A DNA stretch of 64,000 nucleotides, from NCBI GenBank assembly GCA_030340625.1, contig JAOPHQ010001997.1:248001-312000 (forward strand), read 5' to 3'. Within the stretch, counting starts at the first letter, position 1, and every line of letters starts with the position of its first letter. The notes beneath the pieces are model-generated. The model was not told the DNA's origin. It did no database searches and saw only the letters and a program-made list of their open reading frames with translations. The DNA comes from Merluccius polli. Lineage: Eukaryota; Chordata; Actinopteri; Gadiformes; Merlucciidae. The position numbers were made by a program, and so were the translations under genes. Positions 47,001 to 58,580 of this stretch are shown here, piece after piece.

Positions 47001-50000
47001 ATACACCTGCTTCAGGAACTTAGATGTAAAGTTTGTGCCCTGGTCTGTGAGTACTTCCTTAGGGATCCCTACCCTCGTTAGTAGCTGTAAAAGTGCATTT
47101 GCTACCTGCCTGGCCTTTACATTTCTAAGAGGAAATGCCTCTGGGTACCTGGTAGCATAATCTGAGATCACCAGGATGTAGCGGTTTCCTCGCCGACTAC
47201 GCTCCAGAGGCCCCACAATATCCATAGCAATCCTTCTGAAAGGCACCTCTATAATAGGCAACGGGACTAAAGGTGCCCTGTTGCCCTTCTTACCAGGTGC
47301 TGTCATCTGACACTGGGGACAGGACCTGCAATATTGCACCAGCTGCATGTACATGTTCGGCCAGTAAAACCGTCCTGCCACCCTTTCCCACGACATATTC
47401 TGTCCTAGGTGCCCTGCCCAAGGACTAGAGTGCCCAAGCTCTAACACCTTGTCCCTTAGACTAACTGGCACCACCAGCTGCTCCCCTTCCTCCCCATGGC
47501 GGTACAGAATGCCTTGCTTAAGCCTAAACTTGGGCCCCTCCGCATTCCCACCACCAACCTCTACCAAATCCCTGTAGAAGGCAGTAAGGGTTCCATCCTT
47601 TCGCTGCAGTTCCCTAATGTTGGCTGGGATTGCAGTCTGTTCACTAGAGTCACGAGATGGTACAGGCACTGTTTCAAGAACGGGGGTTCCTTGAAACTTG
47701 TCCCTCCTTCTCTGACTCCTAGTCTTAATTCCTTCTGTACTGGGTTGAGCGAATGGAAGCTCATCCCACGTACTGTCCCTTGGGGCCTGTGCCCTGGTAA
47801 CAACCATGTTACAGGCTTTCTCAGGTGCCAAAAGGTGCACTAGCCCTGGCATATCTTTCCCCAGCACCACGGGGTACGGCAAGTCCTGCAGCACCCCAAC
47901 GGTAACCAGGTACTCTTGGCCCTCAATCTGCAGATACAGATCTGCGGTGGGGTAGGTTTTATGGTGCCCATGGATGCACCGTGTAGTGAGTGTTTGTCCC
48001 TGGTTTATGGCAGATTTGGGTACTAGGTTGGCCTTCACTAGCGTCTGATTGCTACCTGTGTCCACCATTGCCTGCACCCGTTTACCCCTGATTCCTACCC
48101 AAACCAACGACTCCCACTGGTGTTCTGGGCTCTGCCCTTCCCCCTCCTGCCCCCCTATACTACATACATAAGAAGTTTTTGGCTTCAATAGGGGACATTT
48201 AGGCTTAATATGTCCAGGCTGGCCACAGTGATAACACACTACCGGGTCCTTTGCTAGTCTCGCATTAAAAACAGGCGGTACTACTCTGCTTGGCTGGTTG
48301 CCAGGCCCACTATCCCTGGGGTGCCCCACTGCTACTACGGGGTTCCTGGGGTAACTACCCAACTGCCTGCCTCGACCACCTTCCCGACCACCCTCAGACT
48401 TACCCCATGGAGGTGGGCCGGGTTCTTGACCCCCGCCCAACTGGTAGGACCTGGAGTGTCGACGAGCCGCTATGAAGGAGTCCGCCAGGAGCACTGCCTC
48501 TCGCGCTGTGCTGGGGTTGTGTTCCCGGATCCACAACTGGACATCTGCGTTGACCATCCGTAGGAATTGCTCCAACACAATCTTCTCCCCGATCTGCTCT
48601 TTGGTGTGAGTCTTTGGAGCCACCCACTTCTCATAAAGTTCACCGAGCCTTGTAAAGAGTTCTTTGGGGGTCTCCTCGGGTAAGACCTCCAGTGCTCGGA
48701 ACCTGAGTCTATAAGTTTCTGTATGAATTTCATACTTAGCCAAAATGGCCGCTTTGACCTTGTCATAGCAAAGCGTGTCGTCCATGTCCATTGCTATGTA
48801 GGCCGCTCTTGCCTTTCCCGTCAGCAAAGGGACCAAGTAGATTGCCCACTCTCCTACAGGACACAGGCTCACGGTTGCCATGCGTTCAAACATTGTGAGG
48901 AAATGTTCAATGTCCTCTTCCTCCAGGAAGCGCTGCATTTTTGGGCCTCTCCATCCCGACAGCTGACCCTGGTGGATCCTGGGTAGCCCTGCGTCCACGA
49001 CCACTGCCGGATGTCCTGGATGCTGCACTGCCTCTCCAGAGGCTGCTGGAACCGACTCTGCTGCTGCCGCCGCTGCTGCCTGGTTTCCTGCCGCTGAGGC
49101 CACCACCTCTGGTGCTGCTGCCGCCGCTGGATGTGCTGTTGGAGCTGCTGCGACTCGGGCTGTGGCTTGCATGCCTTCTACCCTGTCCTTTACTGGCTCC
49201 TCCTTCCTGTCCCTGAGATGGTATGCCATATATCGCCACCGCTCCTCTTGGTTTTTCTCAAATTCCCTCCATTCTTTGTCCTTTATTTCCTGCGTCCGCA
49301 GAAAGTCCCCAAACATCGCCTTTAATGTTGCGATCTCGGACAATGTGGTCTGGTAGGACATGAGCCTGTGAGCTTCTTCCTCAGCCTCACCTTCTGCCTC
49401 CTGTGCTTGTCCGCTCAGGTCTCTTTGTCTTCTTCGCCGCATGGTGTTTCTCCTCGGCCACTGGCTCCCAAAAACCGTTGTCACCAAATGTCGTACTGGG
49501 TAACTCGTGGTCGATCAGTCCATGAAGAAACACACCAATTGGTTTTGGTTTTCCACATTTATTTTCCATAAAACCTCCAGGCTTAGGCACAAGCCCTCTC
49601 CAAGGCCCCCCCAAACAAAAGAAATATTCCCGCCTAAAATAGGCCAAGGCATCCCCTTGCTCCACCCATCGGCCAATCCATCCATTAACACCGTATCCAT
49701 AACTATATATACACATGGTCCCCACTAATAAATATATAGTATACAATAATAATATATAATAATAATAACTATACTATAATAATCATTATTCTATATAATA
49801 CTCAATTAGTACACACACACACACAATAAAGTTGACCTGCATATCAACCTCTTACACTGTCATACCGAAATACCCCCTGCCTTCATCCGAGAATGGTCTG
49901 ACCCGGTACGTACCGCTGTCATAAGTACGGAAGTCATCCCCGCACTTCCCCTTTAATCGGCAAGACGGTGAGACGGTGAGTATAAGTGACAGACGTGCGT

Positions 50001-50200
50001 AAAGTGGTGATTGTTGGACCGGGATACTGCAATGGCTGAAATGAAATAATCAGATGCGTTTGTCGCTAATGTTACCCTGCCCTGTTATTTGTGCCGGCTA
50101 CAAAATAAACAGTGAGTGAAACAAAGTGACGAGTGATTATTTACGTGACAGTGATGTTTTCATGAAGTGACTGGTGACTGGGTTATGGTGACGGGTGATA

Positions 50201-50262
<62 letters not shown>

Positions 50263-50378
50263 ACCCGACTATTTACATTCGGCATTCACGCCGTAGTGCG
50301 CCAACGCTTATTGCGCCTTAGATATCCCCACAAGTGACGCCATTACAAGGCGAGTGACGATCACAATACATCGTCACA
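44033..50378 (-). mobile_element. Full-length Gmr1-like Ty3/gypsy LTR retrotransposon
   Basis: LTRs at 49489–50378 (5' on the element's strand) and 44033–44889 (3'), nearly identical apart from AT-repeat length and a few substitutions or small indels. They are TGTGACGAT...AGTACGACA on the element strand. A perfect ACCGC target duplication is at 44028–44032 and 50379–50383. Copy A shows the empty site (AGACCGCATTTATGAAT near 10993). A G-rich polypurine tract (44890–44903) precedes the 3' LTR. One long ORF fills the interior. Insertion postdates the NLR duplication, or at least occurred in only one copy. Confidence 0.95.
44904..49442 (-). CDS. Gag-pol polyprotein of the Gmr1-like element (integrase before reverse transcriptase)
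   Basis: Seen: one uninterrupted ORF of 1,512 aa. I start at the ATG at 49442; the open frame extends 15 codons upstream but without ATG. Order of domains: N-terminal coiled coil and Ala-rich linker; capsid-like helical region (about residues 185–330); CCHC knuckle CYHCGQPGHIKPKC (about 402–416); aspartic protease MVDTGSNQ (about 457); integrase zinc region and core (DIVGPL about 738, then LTDQGTNF); reverse transcriptase with YLDDVV (about 1240); RNase H TDASG (about 1390). There is no gag/pol frameshift. Known: integrase upstream of RT is the Ty1/copia order and is unusual for Ty3/gypsy; it defines the Gmr1 group described from deuterostomes including cod. All catalytic blocks appear intact, so the copy may be recently active. 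Confidence 0.95.
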   Translation of the reverse strand: MRRRRQRDLSGQAQEAEGEAEEEAHRLMSYQTTLSEIATLKAMFGDFLRTQEIKDKEWREFEKNQEERWRYMAYHLRDRKEEPVKDRVEGMQATARVAAAPTAHPAAAAAPEVVASAAGNQAAAAAAAESVPAASGEAVQHPGHPAVVVDAGLPRIHQGQLSGWRGPKMQRFLEEEDIEHFLTMFERMATVSLCPVGEWAIYLVPLLTGKARAAYIAMDMDDTLCYDKVKAAILAKYEIHTETYRLRFRALEVLPEETPKELFTRLGELYEKWVAPKTHTKEQIGEKIVLEQFLRMVNADVQLWIREHNPSTAREAVLLADSFIAARRHSRSYQLGGGQEPGPPPWGKSEGGREGGRGRQLGSYPRNPVVAVGHPRDSGPGNQPSRVVPPVFNARLAKDPVVCYHCGQPGHIKPKCPLLKPKTSYVCSIGGQEGEGQSPEHQWESLVWVGIRGKRVQAMVDTGSNQTLVKANLVPKSAINQGQTLTTRCIHGHHKTYPTADLYLQIEGQEYLVTVGVLQDLPYPVVLGKDMPGLVHLLAPEKACNMVVTRAQAPRDSTWDELPFAQPSTEGIKTRSQRRRDKFQGTPVLETVPVPSRDSSEQTAIPANIRELQRKDGTLTAFYRDLVEVGGGNAEGPKFRLKQGILYRHGEEGEQLVVPVSLRDKVLELGHSSPWAGHLGQNMSWERVAGRFYWPNMYMQLVQYCRSCPQCQMTAPGKKGNRAPLVPLPIIEVPFRRIAMDIVGPLERSRRGNRYILVISDYATRYPEAFPLRNVKARQVANALLQLLTRVGIPKEVLTDQGTNFTSKFLKQVYQYLGIKPIKTTPYHPQTDGLVERLNQTLKSMLRKFVSDTGADWDEWLPYLLFAYREVPQSSTGFSPFELLYGRKVRGPLDVLKEAWEGEQPEQQVNVLSYILKIRDKMEALTEEVQQNMKTAQTTQKRWYDEVSRGRSFTPGQKVLLLLPTSESSLLAKWQGPYVVEQKTGPVTYQVIMPERRKQRQTFHINLLKEWVPREEPAVVLFARTVEEENEGEEQFFPTRQASGVEVNVSHLSASQQEELRGSFPEGLFAETPGLTQLIHHHITLKEPGPIRVPSYRIPAQMVPKLKQELDVMKEMGIIEPSQSEWSCPIVIVPKKDGSLRFCNDLRKVNAISTFDPYPMPRVDDLLDRLGAAKWLTTLDLCKGYWQVPLAEETKPLTAFRTPFGFFQYTVMPFGLKGAPATFQRLMDGVLEGAWEYAGAYLDDVVIFSATWEEHLVHVRDVFQRIKDAGLTINPAKCSLAKSQVEYLGFIIGSGVVRPQVGKVSALTDTPVPKTKSQVRSFLGMVGWYRRFIPNCSSRAAVLTELTKKDRPNRVRWTDQCQRAFEDLRDCLCTNPVLQQPDFNLPFTVQTDASGVGLGAVLLQGEEGNQRPVTFLSRKLFPRECKYSTVEKECLGLKWALDSLHYYLVGKSFTIETDHRALQWLQRMKDTNHRITRWYLALQPYQFQVKYRPGAQNVTADYLSRVFEDENA

Positions 50379-50383
50379 ACCGC

Positions 50384-50757
50384 ATTTATGAATATAATAT
50401 TACATCTGCTTTAAATCAGGTTCCATGTTAGGCTTATCAAAATAAAAACTGATATCAGAGCTCTTCAGTACAAAAATGTTGTCCAAAATATCAAACATAT
50501 TGTAGTAGGCTACAAATTGTATTTTTAGATTTAACATCAACCAATACTTAAAATACATTTCAAATTAAAAATTAAATCTTTGTGAAACCTGCTTAGTTAA
50601 CACTATGGAAGATGTTAAAAGTCAGTTCCTTTCATGGCTAAAAATATAGCAATAGATTTGATAAAGGTAAAGGTTGTAGCTTGCTCATGAATATTCATTT
50701 CTCTGATTGGCTGTGACTCGACCTGCCAAGCGGGGGTCTATCGGCTTAATACCATAA
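50384..50757. other. NLR copy B 3' flank
   Basis: Matches copy A 10997–11350, including AACCTGCTTAGTTAAC and CTCTGATTGGCTGTGACTCG. No gene. Confidence 0.6.
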
Positions 50758-51633
50758 CTGTACGTTCACACCAAAAGCGTCTTGCGCTGCAAAGACGCCG
50801 GAAGTCATTCACTTTCTATGGGCAAGAGCGTCCAAAGCGTCACAAGCGTCCAACGCTTCCAGCGTCAAAAGTTGAGCGTCCGAGCGTCAAAAAAAAGTTG
50901 AAGAGAGTTTAACTTTATGCAAATGACTATGACGCGTTTCAGCGGCAAAAACTGACAGCCAATCTGAATGTAGATGCTCTCCGCTTGCGTGGGTCCCGGG
51001 GAACACCGGCACTTTGGTTCCTACTGTACTTTGTTGGTTCCTACTGTAAAATGTCGACGGAAAAGATAATCGCGGCTGTGGCGGGGCACTCGGTGTTGTA
51101 CGATCCAAGTCTTTTTTTATTTCAGAGACAATACCGTAATAATCAGCTTAAATATCATTTTTACAAACACACGCACGAAGTGGGCCGACCATTAACGGCA
51201 TGGACCAAGCGGTTCTGGACCAGGTAGGAGACATTGGACACTTAATCGTATTTACCGTATAACTGCAGACAACTTTATTTAAAAGTAATCAAATGGAAAA
51301 CATGTTTGTATTTTGGTGTCCGCTCCGGCGGAGCGGTTCATGTTAATAGCGGAGTCCGGGAGGGTTCACCTTCACGGCGTAGTTACGAGGGATGTGCGAC
51401 TATCGTTTATCCAACAAGCAAAACCGTCTCTGCAATATGGCCAAAGTGTGTGGGAGTTAACTCTTTGATATGGCTGTCTAAAAGCATACGGCTCCTTTAA
51501 ATGCGTCTGCATAATTTAATGGTACGTCATTGAGCGTCTTGAGCGTCAAAAGCGAACAAAAAGATTCGCTGCGAATATTTTTGAGCGTCAAAGCGTCTTT
51601 GCAGCGCAAGACGCTTTTGGTGTGAACGTACAG
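50758..51633 (+). mobile_element. Harbinger-type element with MADF-like ORF start
   Basis: Near-perfect inverted repeats of about 45 bp (CTGTACGTTCACACCAAAAG and inverse), flanked by TAA at 50755–50757 and 51634–51636; copy A shows the empty site. From ATG at 51051 an exon encodes MSTEKIIAAVAGHSVLYDPS, then about 38 more residues up to a donor (ACCAG|GTAGGAG, 51223). This resembles the start of a MADF-domain protein, the accessory DNA-binding protein of Harbinger transposons. No transposase follows, so the copy is a deletion derivative. Confidence 0.8.
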
Positions 51634-53384
51634 TAAGAAGGCACGCATGACCGATCATAAACAATAGGTAATCAATACAATATAGAACTGATCATAAACA
51701 ATAGGTAATCAATACAATATATATCGATTCCCTATTCCTACTTTGGATAGTTTTTGGCTGGTTTACCAAAGCTTATAGTAAACCATTGGTCATGTACTGC
51801 CCAATCTTTTACTCCAGTACTACATTTACAATGATAACAATATGTCCCCTTTTTCATTTCAGAAATATTAACTGACTATATATTATATATATTACCTGAT
51901 TATATATATTAACTTAATAAACGGATATGTTAGTTGTGATGATCATAAACTACAACCCACACAGAGACACTGAGGAACGAGGACCAGACCATAACCCAAA
52001 CCCAGGGAGGAGGTCCTCCTGGGTGAATGTGGTCTGGTAGGTGTGGATGTGTGTCCGTGTGTCTGAGGACCCTCCTACACCTGGGGACACTCTGTAGAAG
52101 GACAGAGAGCCAGCAGGCCGGTCCAGATACACTCCTACTCTGGTAGAGCCAGAGGGGGGGAGAGGGATGACTGTTGAACTACCGTTGTACCGGGCAGAGT
52201 AACTACCATCATCACAATAAAGACTCCAGGACTTGTTGTTCCCTCCAAGCCAGCTGTCATCACCCCTTCCGTTCCTTGTGATTCCTCTGTATGTCACTCC
52301 TATAGCAACATATCCTCTCCTCTCCACCTCCCAGTAACAGCGGCCAGTCAGATCCTCTCTACACAACACCTGGCACCAGGAGTCAAATCTCTCTGGGTGG
52401 TCAGGAAACCACTGATCCTCTCTAACCAGCATCACCTTTCTGTGGTCCTCAGACAGAGAGAGATGTCTGTGGGCTGTGTTTGGGTCCAGTGTGAGTTCGC
52501 AGACATCTGACGGGAGAACAAGACATGATTAGGTTGCTGAAGGTTGGGTCGATTCCCCGTTTTCCGGTCCGGTGCACGAGCCTGAACCGGTTTGATTTGA
52601 TGCAAACCGACTGAACCGGCATTCGTCATGATGAGAAAAATAAAAAAGTATGTGTCTAAGTAAGTAAGTGGCTGTCTTATTCAAAACATTTAAACCTAGA
52701 AAAATGTAAATGAAAATATCTAAGCAATACTTTGCATACTTTTCAAGATATTAAACTTTTAAAGGTTCCAATACACATACATTGTTATCAACTGAACAAA
52801 CTGAGCTCACATACAGGCTGGAAAAGAACTGTTAATACCATAGAACTGGTTCTATTCATACATACTTGTTCTTCATCAAATTAAATGATTCTTCATCAAA
52901 ATAAATGATTCTTCATCAAAATAAATGATTCTTCATCAATGAACTTTCCATTGTGATGAATCAAACTAAACAGACACTTACACTTCTGTACACCTGGTTT
53001 CAGCCTCCACACTCCACCATGCTCCACACTGGGGGGGGGAACACAGTGAGAGCAGCATGTTGTCTTTAAACATGGAAACATTCACATTCATCATCTGCTG
53101 TATCATCACTTTCTACACAACATGAGTTTCAGCCGCACTTCATCTAGCAGGTGGTTGAATCCTTGTGGGAGACATTGTCACTGAGTGGTGAGCTGTCCTC
53201 TCCATACCTGAGAGTGTCCAGTCTCCAGCGTGGATCCTCCAGTCCAGCAGAGAGCAGCGTAACTCCTGAGTCTCCTGCAGGGTGATTGTAGCTCAGGTCC
53301 AGCTCTCTCAGATGGGAGGGGTTGGAGCTCAGAGCTGAGGCCAGAGAAGCACAACCTTCCTGTGTGACCAGGCAGCCAGACAAC

Positions 53385-53386
<2 letters not shown>

Positions 53387-53425
<39 letters not shown>
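53387..53425. repeat. (AC)n abutting the acceptor of an LRR exon, copy B
   Basis: 39-bp AC run next to the exon at 53208–53384, longer than the 32 bp of copy A. Confidence 0.95.
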
Positions 53426-53428
<3 letters not shown>

Positions 53429-54063
53429 ATTCTTATGAAAAATCTATATTTAGGCGTGTGATTTCTAACATCTATGGATGTAAATCTGTTAAATGTCTTC
53501 TGATGTGTAATCTTGTGGTGGGACTGTTTGCACATTGAGTCCAACTGACCTGAGAGTCTCCAGTCTACAGTGTGGACTCCCCAGTCCAGCAGAGAGCAGC
53601 TTCACTCCTGAATCCTGCAGATCATTGGTACTCAGGTCCAGCTCTCTCAGACTAGAGGACTTGGAGCTGAGAACTGAGGCCAGAGCTTCACAGCATCTCT
53701 CTGACAGATGACAGACATTCAGCCTTCACACAAAATAAACAGAAACATGTTAGGAACTGTGATGAAATACTTTCGGAGAATTATAACCCAATTATTTTTA
53801 CATGCATGAAATGGTAATGAACTTGATCTTTAAATATTAAGAGTTAGATGCATGGCCGTAGCCAGCTATGAGGTCACCAAGTGCGGACCTTGGTAATTAT
53901 TTCTATTATTTCTACTATAACAAAATGTGGGTTTTTTTGTATATTGCAAAACAAATAATGTATGAATGGGCGCTATAAACTGATCACAAGACAAGACAAA
54001 TGGTCTCCCTAGCAGTAGCGTGTACTATGTGTATGTGCACTAGTATCCCCCCCACCCCTCATC

Positions 54064-54200
54064 CTCCACTCTGTCATGGCAGCATGTAGCATCTGCTCGG
54101 CTTTCAACATCTGCTCGGCTTTCAATCAACTACAACCTGTGTCTCGTGTTGGAGGAGCCCAGAAAAGCCATGTGGTGTGTGGTAGAGGAACACTGCTACA
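54064..54200 (+). mobile_element. LTR fragment of the 40293–41648 family
   Basis: CTGTCATGGCAGCATGTAGC...GGAGGAGCCCAGAAAAGCCA...ACACTGCTACACA matches the 3' half of the LTR family. An internal CATCTGCTCGGCTTTCAA unit is duplicated. Truncated at the 5' side. Confidence 0.6.
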
Positions 54201-54455
54201 CATGCAAACACACTAGTTAACACAGCAAAGAGAGTGGGCTGGTCCCGCTGACAGTTTGCATGTGTAAAACTTGCCTGTCTTGAAATGTACATTTTAAAAA
54301 CGAAAATATAGTAATGTAAAACATACAAAATACAAACCATCCAAGTACGCTACTCAGGTTATTTAATATTTTATAAAATGCTAAATATGAATAATAGTAC
54401 TTTCCATATAGTATGGGGAGAATCCCCCCAGACCGTCCTACATTATTCGGTGCCA

Positions 54456-54469
54456 TTCTATTATATATA

Positions 54470-54531
<62 letters not shown>
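54456..54531. repeat. (AT)n microsatellite
   Basis: About 70 bp of AT dinucleotides in the copy B intron between NACHT and LRR exons. Confidence 0.95.
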
Positions 54532-54573
54532 TAGCATTATTAAAGCTGAAGGTAAGATTTAAGAGCCATTATT

Positions 54574-55675
54574 TAGGGCTGCCCCCTAATAGTTGAATAG
54601 TCGGCTTAGTCGATCGACAGAGGCTTAGTCGAATATGTTTTCATTAGTTGAGCAAATAGTAAAACATCAAAATAAGAAGGCATGAGCATCGCAAACCGAA
54701 TACATCCGTGGTCGCAACAAGCCCTGATTTAACTCATCACTGCAGAAATATTTACCAATACACCTGAGCAGGTATACACCTAGGTAGGTAGACACCTGGG
54801 CAGGTAGACACCGCTAGACACACGGGACTCATACCGGTGATCGCGGCTTTAGTTCGCCGTGTCTGATCGCTGTAATTCGGAGCGTGAATATCTGTTTAAT
54901 ATCTAATATCTTTTTAACTTTAAAAAACACTTTAGTATTTTTCAAGACAAGACGATAGTCGCACATCCCTCGTAACTACGCCGTGAAGGTGAACCCTCCC
55001 GGACTCCGCTATTAACATGAACCGCTCCGCAGGAGGAGCCGCACGTCCACACGCACCGGACACCAAAATACAAACACATCTTTTCCATTTGCTTGCTTTT
55101 AAATTAAGTTGTGTGCAGTTATACGGTTAAATACGATTATGAAAAGTGTTCATGTCTCCTTCCTAACAGGGCCGGCCCGAGGCATAAGCGAGGCATAAGC
55201 GAACTAAGCGGCTGCTTAGGGCCATCAGGGGGCCCCCAATTGTGCACCCCCCCCCCACTCAACAATCGCGCAATAGAAATTCTCCGGTAGCACCCCCCCC
55301 CCCCCCCCCCCGCTCAACAATCGCGCAGGAGGGGACCCCAAAAGATCAAATTCTGCTTAGGGCCCCCACAAGGCTTGGGCCGGCCCTGCGTAACAACATG
55401 ATGATAGGCCCCGGTGCAAATCATTTTTTTGGGCCCCCGCGGTTGTTGGTTGCGATTGTTTTAAAGGCTGATTATAACGGTGTTGTATTATCTGTAAAGT
55501 AGCACAAGGTTAACAGTGTTTCTGCTATAACCCTCTCGCCCTGGAACTCAAAACACTTTCTGATGCCCCCAAAAAAAAATCGAAATAATTACGTTAAAAG
55601 TGCGACGATTGGTCGACTATCTTGAAATGGCGACTAAGAGTCGACTAAGAAAATCTTTAGTCGGGGGCAGCCCTA
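54574..55675. mobile_element. TIR element with a nested poly-C element
   Basis: Ends TAGGGCTGCCCCC and GGGGGCAGCCCTA, with TAGTCGACTAAG-type subterminal motifs. Nested inside at 55167–55388 is an element with CAGGGCCGGCCC ends and two C-runs (around 55246 and 55293). A segment at about 54955–55075 is the reverse complement of 51300–51410. No transposase. The flanks both contain a GGTAAGATTTAAGAGC stretch. Copy A lacks it. Confidence 0.65.
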
Positions 55676-57904
55676 GTATTATTAAAGGTGCTGTAGGTAA
55701 GATTTAAGAGCTTATTATTCAAACTTATATTCTAGTATTATGTATATTGTGTGTATTGTAATACATGTTATTAGTGAACCTACAGAGATGTTTTGGAGGC
55801 TTTGACCACTGGCAGCAGCATCAGAAGACCCTCCTCTGAAGCAGAGTATTTCTTCAGGTCAAACACATCCAGCTCCTCTTTTGATGACAGTAAGATGAAG
55901 ACCAGAGCTGACCACTGAGCAGGGGAGAGAGATACTCTGGAGAGACGTCCTGATGTCAGGTACTGTTGGATCTCCTCCACTAGAGAACGGTCGTTCAGCT
56001 CATTCAGACAGTGGAACAGATTGATGCTTCTCTCTGGAGAGAGATCTCCACTTAGCTTCTTCTTGATGTAAGACACTGTTCCCTGATTAGTCCGTGAGCT
56101 ACATCCTGTCCGTCCCAGCAGACCTCGTAGGAGAATCTGATTGGTCTCCAGAGAGAGGCCCAGGAGGAAGCGGAGGAACAAGTCCAGGTGTCCATTCTCA
56201 CTCTGTAAGGCCTTGTCCACAGCACTCTGGTAGAGGAGGGAGACCTTGGGTTTCTTGGATCGTGGTTTTTGTGAGAGCAGATTGACACCAGTGTCGATGA
56301 AGGACAGAAAGACATAAAGGGCAGCTAGAAACTCCTGGATGCTCAGATGGACAAAGCAGAAGACCTGGTCCTGGTACAGCCCACACTCCTCTTTAAAGAT
56401 CTGGGTGAACACTCCTGAGTACACTGAGGCGGCTCTGATATCGATGGCACACTCTGCCAGGTCTGCCTCGTAGAAGATCAGGTTGCCTTTCTCCAGCTGG
56501 TTAAAAGCCAGTTTTCCCAGTGAAACAATAATCTCCCTGCTCTCTGAACTCCAGTGTGGATCTGTTTGAGCTCTCCCATGATACTTCCTGTCCCCCTGTA
56601 TGGACTGAACCTTCAGAAAGTGGCTGTACATCTGAGTCACAGTCTTGGGTATCTCTTCTCCTCTCTGGCATGTTTTGTAGAAGTCCTCCAGAACTGTAGC
56701 AGTGATCCAACAGAAGACTGGGATGTGACACATGATGTGGAGGCTTCGTGATGTCTCGAACGTGGGAGATGATTTTCCTGGCCAGCGTCTTATCACTGAA
56801 TCTCTTCCTGAAGTACTCCTCCTTCTGTGGGTCAGTGAACCCTCTCACCTCTGTCACCATGCCAACACACTCAGCAGGGATCTGAAGGGCTGCCGCAGGG
56901 CGTGTGGTTATCCAGATGCGAGCGGAGGGAAGCAGGTTGCCCCTGATGAGGTTTGTCAGCAGCACGTCCACTGAGGTTGACTCTGTGACATCAGTACAGA
57001 TCTGGTTGTTCTGGAAGTCCAGAGGTAGTCGACACTCATCCAGACCATCCAAGATGAAGACAACTTGGAACCGGTCGTATCTGCAGATTCCTGCTTCTTT
57101 GGTTTCAATAAAGAAGTGATGAAGAAGTTCCACCAAGCTAAACTCTTTCCCTTTTAGTAGATTCAGCTCTCTGAAAGTGAAGGGAAATGTGAAGTGTATG
57201 TTGTGGTTGGCTTTGCCTTCAGCCCAGTCAAGAGTGAACTTGTGTGTTAAGACGGTTTTACCAATGCCGGCCACTCCAGTTGTCATTATTGTTCTGAGTG
57301 GTTGATCTTGTCCAGGTAAGGGTTTAAAGATGTCTTCACATTTGATTGGTGTTTCCTCCATGGCTGGTTTCCTGGAAGCTGTTTCAATCATTCTGACCTC
57401 ATGTTCCTTGTTGACGTCTCCACTGTCTCTCTCTGTGATGTAGAGCTCTGTGTAGAACTCATTCAGATCTGTTGGCTGTCCTGCTTTAGCGATTCCCTCA
57501 AACACACACCTGAACTTCTCCTTCAGATGAGACCTGAGTTTATGTTGGCACTCGACAACAACAGATTCTAAATGAGAAAACAACAGAAATCAGTTAATGG
57601 ATGGTGCCGTCAAACGTCAATATTTCCTGTTAAATTATGTTAATTGGTTTATTACTTGTGGTTGGAGAAGCTGGTGATGACTAGGACGTTATGCATGTTA
57701 TGGATAACATATTTCAGAATTATTGTAATTTTCCACAGCAATATGATTGGTGTAATGACAGTAGTAGTTTTATAAATTCTAGTAGTGCTATCATTGTTGT
57801 GTATCAGTGGAAAGTGACTTGCTATGGTGATAATAATAACAAGATAATGTTGCATCTCTTCTACGAGTTATTCTGCTGTAGATCTACAGTACACTGTTTA
57901 ACAT

Positions 57905-58110
57905 TCTTTAACCTGATAGACCCACAATAACCCTACATATCTGGATCAAACCATTTAACCTGATAACCCCACAATCACCCTACATATCTGGATCAAACCA
58001 TTTAATTAACCTGATACCCCCACAATAACCTACATATCTGGATTAAACCATTTAACCTGATACCCCCACAATAACTGTACATATATGGATCAAACCATTT
58101 TACCTGATAA
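57905..58110. repeat. About 45-bp minisatellite, copy B
   Basis: Same CCACAATAACCCTACATATC array as 27556–27765, with additional copies at about 58583–58650 beyond an inserted element. Confidence 0.9.
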
Positions 58111-58129
58111 TACAATAACAATAACCCTA

Positions 58130-58580
58130 GCCTGGTCACCAGCCTCTCGTACTACATTTCATTTGTACAGAGAGTCTGGCCACTCACCATTGACAATTGT
58201 TAACTAACTGAAGGCGGGTGCTCTGTTGAAGTTTAAAACTATTGGATCTGCCCAGTGCCACTCCGAATCTGCCATAACCAATCGCTAACGTTTGGTCGTG
58301 ACGTATTTCATGCGCCAGAAACCACGTTGCGCGCAGTATACAAGCGGCAGATGCAGTGAGCATTAGCATTAGCCTGGTTCCGCCCGCCTCCGTACTTACG
58401 CTCAATAACTGAAATTCGCGCACGACCTCTACGTCACTGTTCTCAGGCCGCGCCTCCTGTTCGCTGATTGGACAGGTAAAACTTTACCGGGAGAAAACCC
58501 GCGAATATGCCGAAAACCCAGACAGAGTACTGAAGGGAAATGAACATTGAGCGGAAGTACGTCGGAGGGCGGAGCCAGGC
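58130..58580. mobile_element. TIR element inserted in the copy B minisatellite
   Basis: GCCTGG...CCAGGC ends flanked by TA on both sides (58128–58129 and 58581–58582). About 450 bp, non-coding. An internal AGCCTGGTTCCGCCCGCCTCC resembles the right end inverted. Family not resolved. Confidence 0.55.

Noticed and set aside
48907..49239. Alternative-frame ORFs opposite or within the Gmr1-like gag
   Set aside because: Shadows of the GC-rich Ala linker; the 1,512-aa frame contains all recognised domains.
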